From the NCBI GenBank assembly GCA_965660635.1, contig CBFIAS010000066.1, forward strand, positions 1-5,646: a DNA stretch of 5,646 nt, given 5' to 3'. Shown piece by piece: positions 1-5,646 of the stretch. Numbering within the stretch: the first letter of the stretch is position 1; each line of letters starts with the position of its first letter. Source of the DNA: UBA7374 sp965660635. Its GTDB lineage: Bacteria; Verrucomicrobiota; Verrucomicrobiia; Opitutales; Coraliomargaritaceae. A program made the position numbers and the translations under genes. The notes beneath the pieces are model-generated. The model had not been told where the DNA came from. It made no database searches and saw only the letters and a program-made list of their open reading frames with translations.

Positions 1-41
1 CTACTGACAACTACAGCTAAACACACAGATCTGTTACCCAT
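1..41 (-). CDS. possible 5' end of a further leftward gene (partial, very uncertain)
   Basis: An ATG at 41-39 on the minus strand opens a frame that stays open to the window edge, giving only 13 complete codons (MGNRSVCLAVVVS). The peptide has one basic residue followed by a hydrophobic run, as the start of a signal peptide or membrane helix might. It lies 90 bp downstream of the lpxA stop codon on the same strand, and AGGA stands one base before the ATG, the same arrangement seen at lpxA. The fragment is too short to recognise, and a chance open frame is quite possible. The 42-131 stretch between it and lpxA shows a T-run on the minus strand (95-100) but no GC-rich stem in front of it, so I do not call a terminator there. 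Confidence 0.18.
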   Translation of the reverse strand, partial: MGNRSVCLAVVVS

Positions 42-131
42 GTCCTGAACCCTGCCCTTTTTCTCCTGGTTATCCTGCCAACAATTATTCCGCTAAAAAA
101 TCGATCCCTTGTGCTCCTGGCAGGTCTTCCA

Positions 132-908
132 TCAAGCGAGTCCGCGTTCGCTGGCCTGGACAAACTCGACAAAGGCGCGCGCCATGGGGTGGCCGGCGTC
201 GGGGCCTGCCTGGAGGCGCTCGATGGCTTGGCTGCGGTTGAGGCCGTCCTTGTAGAAGAGCTTGAAGATGCGTCGCGCGAGGGAGATCTCGGCGGAGCCG
301 AGGCCGGCTCGCTCAAGGCCGACCTTGTTGATCGTGCGCACGGTGGCGGGGTTGCCGTCTCCAATGCAGTATGGGGGCACGTCCTGCACGACCTTGGTGA
401 GGGCGCCGACCATGGCGTAGTCGCCGACTCGGGCAAACTGGTGGACTCCGGAGCCCCATGCGATGTTGACGTGATCCCCGACGACGACGTGCCCGCCGAG
501 GGCGGCGTGGCTGCTCATGACGAGGTGGTTGCCGACCTGGCACTCGTGGGCGATATGGCTGTAGGCGAGGATGAGGTTGTGGTGGCCGACACGGGTGAGG
601 AGATCCTCACTGGTGGCGCAGTGGACGGTTGTATATTCGCGGAAGGTGTTGCCCTGGCCGATCTCGAGGCGGTGGATGCCGCCGGTGTATTTCTTGTCGT
701 GGGTCTTGCCGCCGATGTAGGCGTAGGGGTGCACCTCGTTGTCGCGGCCCATGGAGGTGGCACCATCGACTGTGGCATGGTGCATGACGCGGGTTCCGGA
801 GGCGATGCGGACGTGCCCGCCGATGTAGGCGTAGGGGCCCACGACGACGTCCTCGTCTAATTCAGCCCCGGGCTCGATGATGGCGGTGGGATGGATTTCG
901 GCGGCCAT
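132..908 (-). CDS. lpxA: acyl-ACP--UDP-N-acetylglucosamine O-acyltransferase (LpxA)
   Basis: Cytoplasmic enzyme for the first step of lipid A synthesis: it moves a 3-hydroxyacyl chain from ACP to the 3-OH of UDP-GlcNAc. The 258 aa are close to the 262 of E. coli LpxA. Residues 1 to about 185 form a left-handed beta-helix of hexapeptide repeats (IHPTAI at 5-10), followed by a helical C-terminal domain. Visible landmarks by recalled alignment to E. coli are His121 in SHIAHEC (catalytic His125), His140 in GGH (His144), His156-Gln157 in VHQF (His160-Gln161), Asp71/Lys73 (Asp74/Lys76) and the QDVPPY signature at 175-180. Ala169 falls at the chain-length position (Gly173 in E. coli). A loop at 96-102 reads HCATSED where proteobacterial enzymes have HRGT. 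The ATG at 908 lies 9 bp after the lpxC-fabZ stop, so the two are probably one transcript and translationally coupled. AGGA is present but only one base from the ATG. No lpxB or lpxD is visible. Confidence 0.96.
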   Translation of the reverse strand: MAAEIHPTAIIEPGAELDEDVVVGPYAYIGGHVRIASGTRVMHHATVDGATSMGRDNEVHPYAYIGGKTHDKKYTGGIHRLEIGQGNTFREYTTVHCATSEDLLTRVGHHNLILAYSHIAHECQVGNHLVMSSHAALGGHVVVGDHVNIAWGSGVHQFARVGDYAMVGALTKVVQDVPPYCIGDGNPATVRTINKVGLERAGLGSAEISLARRIFKLFYKDGLNRSQAIERLQAGPDAGHPMARAFVEFVQASERGLA

Positions 909-917
909 GTCCTGGGG

Positions 918-2249
918 CTATTCGGTGGCGTCAGCCAGCATGAACATGAGTTCGGCGCTGGAGACGGTCTGTTCGCCGACTTTGCAGACGCCGGTGGCGG
1001 TGGCGATCTTGTTGCCGCGTATCTTCTGCAACTTGACATGGATGGTCAGCGCATCGCCCGGCTCAACGGCCTGGCGGAACTTGACTTTGTCGGTGCTCAT
1101 GAAGAAGGCGATCTTGTCTTCATTGGGTTGCAGGCGTCGAAGCAGGAGGACGCCTGCGGCCTGGGCCATGGCCTCGATCTGGAGGACTCCGGGCATGACG
1201 GGGCGGCCGGGGTAGTGGCCCTGGAAATAGGGCTCGTTGATCGTCACGTTCTTCAGGGCGACCAGTTCGTCATCTCCCTTGATCTCGATCACGCGGTCGA
1301 CCATGACGAAGGGATAGCGGTGGGGCAAGAGGTTGAGGACGCCTCGCACGTCGATGCTGGTCTGGTGCGTTTCCACCGGGCTGGCCTTGGGGGCGGGGGC
1401 AGCCTTGGGACCTTTGGCCTTTTCGAGGATCTTGCGGCGAAGGGTCTTGGAAAGCTCGGCGTTGAGGGCGTGACCGGGGCGGACGGCGACGATGTGGGCC
1501 TTGATGGGCATTCCGGCGAGGACGATGTCGCCGATGATGTCGAGGATCTTGTGACGGACAAACTCGTCCTTGAAGCGGAGGGGCTCCTTGGAGACGATCT
1601 TGTCGCCCTTGATGACGATGGCGCTGTCGAGGCTGCCACCCTTGATCTTGCCGAGTTTGAGCAGTTCCTCGATGTCCTCGTAGATGGTGAAGGTGCGGGC
1701 GGGCGCGATCTGGGCGACATAGGTCTCCGGATCAACGTCGAGCATGAGGTGCTGGGTGTGGATGCCGCGGTCGTCGGCCGAGGTGCAGGTGATGCGGAAG
1801 CCGTCGTAAGGGAGGGCGATGATGGAGCTGCTGCCGCGGGTCACGGAGATTGGCTCCTCCAAGACGAAGCAGGGGCGCTCGGCGTCCTGCTCGACGGGCT
1901 CGGCCTGCTGGATGAGGTTGACGAAGTGCTTGGCGGAACCGTCAAGGATGGGCGGCTCGCTGGCGTCCATCTCGATCAGGACGTTGTCTACCCCGCAGCC
2001 GTTGAGGGCGCTGAGGACGTGCTCGACGGTGTGCACCTTGGTGTGGCCCTCCGCGATGGTGGTGCTGCGGACGAGGTCTTCGACGAGGTCGATGACGGGC
2101 TTGAGCTCGGGCTTCCCGTAGAGGTCTATGCGCTTGAAGACAATGCCGTGGCCTTCCGGCGCGGGCTTGAGCGTGAGCTGGACTTCCTCGCCGGTGTGGA
2201 GGGATTTGCCCTTGATGGAGGCTTCCCGGAGGATGGTGCGTTGCTTCAT
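918..2249 (-). CDS. lpxC-fabZ: bifunctional UDP-3-O-acyl-GlcNAc deacetylase / 3-hydroxyacyl-ACP dehydratase (LpxC-FabZ fusion)
   Basis: A 443-aa two-enzyme protein. Residues 1 to about 275 are LpxC, the zinc deacetylase that commits UDP-3-O-acyl-GlcNAc to lipid A. It has GKSLHTG (14-20), HTVEH with Glu76 and zinc ligand His77, RHKILD with ligands His233 and Asp237, and the active-site His260 in GHALN; these match E. coli Glu78, His79, His238, Asp242 and His265 by recalled alignment. An Ala/Pro/Lys-rich linker spans about 276-298. Residues 299-443 are FabZ, a hot-dog-fold dehydratase of fatty acid elongation, with LPHRYPF (308-314), catalytic His345 in GHYPGRPVMPGV and Glu359 in IEAMAQ. All key residues of both domains are intact. 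I chose the ATG at 2249 because LpxC homology begins at MKQRTIL; the frame extends upstream to a TTG at 2417, but those 56 codons do not look like LpxC and cross the ffh upstream region. No clear Shine-Dalgarno precedes the ATG. This fusion is known in Bacteroidota and PVC bacteria. Confidence 0.97.
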   Translation of the reverse strand: MKQRTILREASIKGKSLHTGEEVQLTLKPAPEGHGIVFKRIDLYGKPELKPVIDLVEDLVRSTTIAEGHTKVHTVEHVLSALNGCGVDNVLIEMDASEPPILDGSAKHFVNLIQQAEPVEQDAERPCFVLEEPISVTRGSSSIIALPYDGFRITCTSADDRGIHTQHLMLDVDPETYVAQIAPARTFTIYEDIEELLKLGKIKGGSLDSAIVIKGDKIVSKEPLRFKDEFVRHKILDIIGDIVLAGMPIKAHIVAVRPGHALNAELSKTLRRKILEKAKGPKAAPAPKASPVETHQTSIDVRGVLNLLPHRYPFVMVDRVIEIKGDDELVALKNVTINEPYFQGHYPGRPVMPGVLQIEAMAQAAGVLLLRRLQPNEDKIAFFMSTDKVKFRQAVEPGDALTIHVKLQKIRGNKIATATGVCKVGEQTVSSAELMFMLADATE

Positions 2250-2427
2250 ATGGAAAGGTTTTGATCCGGGCTGGAGGCTGCCGGAAAATGGCCGTGGTGA
2301 GGCTCCGAGCAAGCTAGGGCATGTCACGATCATGTAAAGCACTGGTTTTCCTGCGAATGAACCCGGATGATGAGGGTTGCCAGAAGCGGGGGAACGGGCA
2401 TGTTGGCTTCTTTTCAAGGATTCTCAC
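2250..2427. promoter_or_regulatory. divergent intergenic region between lpxC-fabZ and ffh
   Basis: This 178-bp gap must drive both the leftward lipid A unit and the rightward ffh gene, unless either is read through from outside. By eye, the best candidates are weak. For ffh, TTGATC at 2261-2266 is followed after 17 bp by GAAAAT at 2284-2289. For lpxC-fabZ, TTTACA (minus strand, 2338-2333) is one mismatch from a -35 box, but only a poor TAGCTT lies at 16-bp spacing. A second TTGCCA at 2377-2382 has no good -10. That the region is regulatory follows from gene orientation; the specific boxes are guesses. Confidence 0.45.
2416..2420 (+). promoter_or_regulatory. Shine-Dalgarno of ffh
   Basis: AAGGA lies seven bases before the ATG at 2428, a near-ideal ribosome-binding spacing. 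It decides the ffh start against an in-frame TTG at 2377 that would add 17 residues with no Ffh similarity. It is the only conventional Shine-Dalgarno site in front of a gene in this window. Confidence 0.7.
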
Positions 2428-3789
<1,362 letters not shown>

Positions 3790-3800
3790 CCGGCATATTG

Positions 3801-3856
3801 CACCAGTTTGTTGGTGTCCGTCACGCACGTCAGTGCGCTCCTTTCAGGTAAAGGAG
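3801..3856. terminator. hairpin cluster in the convergent gap, possible bidirectional terminator
   Basis: The 68-bp gap between the ffh and transporter stop codons holds three small inverted repeats in a row. These are CACCA/TGGTG (3801-3805 with 3812-3816), CGCAC/GTGCG (3824-3828 with 3833-3837, 4-nt loop), and CTCCTTT/AAAGGAG (3838-3844 with 3850-3856, 5-nt loop). The last ends one base from the transporter stop. Stems are short and neither strand has a proper U-tract after them, so this is at best a non-canonical terminator shared by the two converging genes. The location is the main support. Confidence 0.4.
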
Positions 3857-3857
3857 G

Positions 3858-5282
3858 CTATCCGGCGGCTGTCTTGCGCATAGCTTCGAGTTCGCGCTGC
3901 ATCTGCTCTGTCTTGCTGGTGGAGAGCGGATAGAAGAGAAGGATAAAGCCGTTGAGAAGGGCCAGGGCTCCAGGGATGATGCAGAACATGATACGTATGC
4001 CGGTGAGGGCTTCCGGGGTCTGCTCCTGGTTGGCGACAAAGCCGAATGCGGCGAGAAGCCAGCCCGAGGCGGCCCCGCCGATGGTCAGGCCCATCTTCTG
4101 GGCGAACATGGCAGCGGAGAAGACGAGGCCGGTGGCGCGCCTTCCGAACTTCCATTCGCCGTAGTCGGCCACGTCGGTGTAGAGGGCCCAGACGAGGGCA
4201 GGAGTTGGCCCGGCCAAAAGGTTGGCCAGGAGGTTTACGGCATACATGGTGCCGATAGCCTCGGGGGGGATGAAGTAGAAGCCGATGATGGTGACTGCGT
4301 TGGCCAGGGTGAGGGCGGCGAGGGCGTTCCGCTTGCCGAAGGCGCGTCCGATGATGCCGGTGAAGGCCACGCCGATAATGAAAGCGATCATGCCGCTGGA
4401 CATGAAGATGGTGGTGGCGTCGAACTCGAGGAAGAAGGGCGAGCCTTCGCGGCCGAGAGAGAAGACGGCATCTTCGCTGTTGCCGACATAGTACTTGAAG
4501 TAGTGGACGGTGACCGCACCGCGCACGGCGACATTGGCCAGGGTGCAGACGGCTGCTCCGATCATGATGATCCAGGGCAGGTTGCGGCAGAGGATTTTCA
4601 AGTCCTCCAGGACGCCGACCTCGCTTGCCTCCGGCTGCGGACGCACCCGTTCGCGCGTGCTGGCGTAGGTGACCAGGAACATGAGGATGGAGGCCACGCC
4701 AAAGACGGCCATGGTCAACTGGAAGCCGAGCACCTCGTCATCTCCCCCGAAGAGCTTGACCAGGGGACGCACGAGAAGGGAGACGATGAAGCCGCCGCCG
4801 AAGGCGCCGAGGAAACGGAAGGTGGAGAGCGCCATGCGGTCGTTGGCATTCGGCGTGATGACGCCCATCAAGGCCGAGTACGGCACGTTGATGGCGGTGT
4901 AGACCATCTTGAAGAAGATGAAGGTGGTGTAGGCATAGGCCAGTTTGCCGGCTTCCCCGAGGTCCGGGTTGGCGAAGATGGCATAGCCGGCCAGCCCGTA
5001 GGGCACGGCGCACCAGAGGAGGAAGGGACGATACTTGCCCTTGGCGGTCTGCACCCGGTCAGCGATAGCCCCCATCACGGGGTCGTTCACGGCATCCCAG
5101 AAATTCGCTACCAGGTACATCGTGCCGATGGCGGCGGGGTTCAGGCCAAAGACGTCGGTGTAATAATAGAAGAGGAAGAGGTTGAAGAACTGGAAATACA
5201 GGTTGGAGGCCATGTCTCCCAGCCCATAGCCGACCTTCTCGGCGATGCCGATGCGCTGCGATGCTTCCTTGGGGGTATCCAT
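3858..5282 (-). CDS. GPH/MelB-family sugar:cation symporter (MFS transporter)
   Basis: A 474-aa inner-membrane protein with about 12 hydrophobic helices, the length of MelB. It belongs to the glycoside-pentoside-hexuronide:cation symporter family, which takes up sugars or glycosides with H+ or Na+. Family marks are YGLGDMASNLYF (19-30) in helix 1, WDAVNDPVMG (62-71) in helix 2, NVPYSALMGVITP (132-144) after helix 4, and DYGEWKFGRRATGL (373-386) before helix 11. Asp63 and Asp67 match MelB Asp55 and Asp59, which bind the coupling cation, and Lys378 matches MelB Lys377. MelB's sugar-binding Asp19 appears to be Asn27 here, so a melibiose-type galactoside is not the expected substrate, which cannot be named from sequence. 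I chose the ATG at 5282 because homology starts just after it; a TTG at 5339 would add 19 unconvincing residues. No clear Shine-Dalgarno is seen. There is no sugar hydrolase or regulator next to it in the window. Confidence 0.93.
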   Translation of the reverse strand: MDTPKEASQRIGIAEKVGYGLGDMASNLYFQFFNLFLFYYYTDVFGLNPAAIGTMYLVANFWDAVNDPVMGAIADRVQTAKGKYRPFLLWCAVPYGLAGYAIFANPDLGEAGKLAYAYTTFIFFKMVYTAINVPYSALMGVITPNANDRMALSTFRFLGAFGGGFIVSLLVRPLVKLFGGDDEVLGFQLTMAVFGVASILMFLVTYASTRERVRPQPEASEVGVLEDLKILCRNLPWIIMIGAAVCTLANVAVRGAVTVHYFKYYVGNSEDAVFSLGREGSPFFLEFDATTIFMSSGMIAFIIGVAFTGIIGRAFGKRNALAALTLANAVTIIGFYFIPPEAIGTMYAVNLLANLLAGPTPALVWALYTDVADYGEWKFGRRATGLVFSAAMFAQKMGLTIGGAASGWLLAAFGFVANQEQTPEALTGIRIMFCIIPGALALLNGFILLFYPLSTSKTEQMQRELEAMRKTAAG

Positions 5283-5348
5283 AGTGCGTTTTGTGAAGTG
5301 AGGTTTGGAGGAGGCTTGCTGAACCAGTAGTGATGGCAACTGAAAAAG

Positions 5349-5362
5349 TGCAATTTACTGCA
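5349..5362. promoter_or_regulatory. imperfect palindrome upstream of the transporter, possible operator
   Basis: TGCAATTTACTGCA is symmetric at 10 of 14 positions and lies about 67 bp upstream of the transporter ATG, where an operator for a sugar-responsive regulator could sit. On the minus strand the same bases also read as two TTGCA units ten bases apart (5363-5349). The flanking TGCA tetramers are self-complementary, which raises the odds of chance symmetry, and it lacks the central CG typical of LacI-type sites. Confidence 0.2.
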
Positions 5363-5396
5363 ACCATGGACAAGGGGACCGGGCAATGCGAATCTC

Positions 5397-5417
5397 GAAG
5401 TGGATCCCCGCTTTTTT
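5397..5417 (+). terminator. terminator-like hairpin with T-run on the + strand
   Basis: AAGTGG (5398-5403) pairs with CCGCTT (5408-5413) around a 4-nt ATCC loop, including one T-G pair. An outer G-T pair (5397 with 5414) can be added, and the T-run 5412-5417 follows. The shape is that of an intrinsic terminator for rightward transcription. It lies upstream of the leftward transporter, with no rightward gene in front of it, so what it would terminate is unclear; blocking antisense transcription or ending a short RNA are options. The stem is short enough to be accidental. Confidence 0.3.
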
Positions 5418-5506
5418 CCCTGAACTCGAAAAACCTGGAAATTCAATGTTACTTATATCGATTTGCTATGAGATTGACCTGCTTAGATTTGGGACGGCTG
5501 CCCCCG

Positions 5507-5529
5507 GTCGTGCGGGATACTTGCACGAC
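5507..5529. repeat. perfect 7-bp inverted repeat
   Basis: GTCGTGC (5507-5513) and GCACGAC (5523-5529) are perfect reverse complements separated by 9 bases, and would form a GC-rich stem in RNA on either strand. A weak T-rich stretch (5531-5538) follows on the plus strand. It could be a weak rightward terminator, a protein-binding site or part of the adjacent repeat element. No gene is associated with it in the window. Confidence 0.4.
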
Positions 5530-5540
5530 GTTATTTCTCA

Positions 5541-5587
5541 CACGGAGCACGGATGGAACATCAGACGTCGAACATCGAACGTCGAAC
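5541..5587. repeat. degenerate tandem heptamer repeat, consensus RTCGAAC at its right half
   Basis: A 7-base periodicity runs through 47 bases in one phase. It opens with CACGGAG and CACGGAT (5541-5554), passes through decayed units, and ends in three clean copies, GTCGAAC, ATCGAAC and GTCGAAC (5567-5587). Read on the minus strand the clean part translates into a seven-residue pattern containing RRSMFDV. I recall such spurious peptides from verrucomicrobial and planctomycete genomes, where this sequence recurs between genes. The periodicity is seen directly; the wider distribution is from memory. Confidence 0.75.
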
Positions 5588-5606
5588 TTTAAAGGAAAGA
5601 CTGCCC

Positions 5607-5636
5607 GCGAAGATACGCGAAGGATTGCGAAGCAGG
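5607..5636. repeat. tandem decamer repeat GCGAAGNNNN, three copies
   Basis: GCGAAG occurs at 5607, 5617 and 5627, exactly ten bases apart, with variable four-base spacers (ATAC, GATT, CAGG). It lies 19 bases after the heptamer repeat and may continue beyond the window edge. Period and core sequence differ from the heptamer, so the two are separate repeats lying side by side. The function is unknown. Confidence 0.7.
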
Positions 5637-5646
5637 TTGGAATAAG

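Larger units (their letters stand above)
5283..5646. other. intergenic region upstream of the transporter, no convincing gene
   Basis: These 364 bp are visibly less GC-rich than the genes, especially around 5340-5490, and no frame looks like a conserved protein. The region holds the transporter's presumed upstream sequence, an imperfect palindrome, a terminator-like hairpin, an isolated inverted repeat and two tandem repeats, listed separately. A minus-strand TATAAG (5457-5452) resembles a -10 box but has no good -35 and would imply a leader of about 170 nt. The one rightward frame of note (5386-5592, 68 aa) has an ATG, but it runs across the hairpin and the heptamer repeat, so I do not call it. 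Confidence 0.6.

Noticed and set aside
95..100. T-run on the minus strand after lpxA as an intrinsic terminator
   Set aside because: No GC-rich stem could be found immediately before the T-run on that strand.
111..860. A 249-codon rightward open frame opposite lpxA
   Set aside because: It is the antisense shadow of a clear lpxA gene in GC-rich DNA; its product is low-complexity Val/Ala/Gly/Asp with no recognisable motif.
891..2264. A 457-codon rightward open frame opposite lpxC-fabZ
   Set aside because: Its length is striking, but the composition is biased to Gly/Asp/Val/Leu and it mirrors the codons of the intact fusion gene, which carries every expected catalytic motif.
2250..2417. N-terminal extension of LpxC-FabZ from a TTG at 2417
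   Set aside because: The extra 56 residues do not resemble LpxC, cross the ffh upstream region, and the ATG at 2249 matches where LpxC proteins normally begin.
4503..5330. A 275-codon rightward open frame opposite the transporter
   Set aside because: Rich in Glu/Gly/His/Asp, which is what membrane-protein codons give when read on the complementary strand; no family resemblance.
5386..5592. A 68-codon rightward frame with an ATG in the right intergenic region
   Set aside because: It runs through the terminator-like hairpin and ends in the heptamer repeat, whose translation accounts for its last residues; there is no good ribosome site or recognisable motif.
5541..5636. CRISPR array
   Set aside because: The units are 7 and 10 bases long, with no repeat-spacer architecture of about 30 bases and no cas genes nearby.

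Overview
The window looks like chromosomal core DNA of a Gram-negative, GC-rich bacterium, most likely a verrucomicrobial or other PVC-group organism (an Opitutae-like lineage is my best guess). Three signs point there: lpxC and fabZ are fused into one gene and sit directly upstream of lpxA; a GPH-type sugar symporter is encoded alone; and the right end carries short-period intergenic repeats (RTCGAAC heptamers and GCGAAG decamers) of a kind I associate with Verrucomicrobia and Planctomycetes. Bacteroidota also have the LpxC-FabZ fusion, but the high GC argues against them. The assignment is an inference, since no rRNA or full marker set is present.

Layout, left to right. Positions 1-131 are mostly non-coding, with a possible start of a further leftward gene at the edge. 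Positions 132-2249 hold a leftward two-gene lipid A unit, lpxC-fabZ followed 9 bp later by lpxA. A 178-bp divergent gap (2250-2427) separates it from rightward ffh, the protein subunit of the signal recognition particle (2428-3789). A 68-bp convergent gap with several small hairpins (3790-3857) follows. Next is a leftward gene for a 12-helix GPH/MelB-family sugar:cation symporter (3858-5282). The last 364 bp (5283-5646) contain no convincing gene. They hold the transporter's upstream region, a terminator-like hairpin on the opposite strand, an isolated inverted repeat, and two different short tandem repeats.

How the genes work together: LpxA adds a 3-hydroxyacyl chain to UDP-GlcNAc. LpxC then deacetylates the product, the committed step of lipid A synthesis. 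FabZ dehydrates 3-hydroxyacyl-ACP, the same pool LpxA draws on, so the fused gene pairs the two enzymes that set how 3-hydroxyacyl-ACP is split between lipid A and phospholipid. Ffh serves membrane-protein targeting and is functionally separate. The transporter is an unlinked nutrient-uptake gene.

I found no clearly new system. The most useful leads are the repeats at the right end, the alanine at the LpxA chain-length position, and the terminator-like hairpin with no gene in front of it. All structures and alignments here were read by eye, with family sequences recalled from memory.
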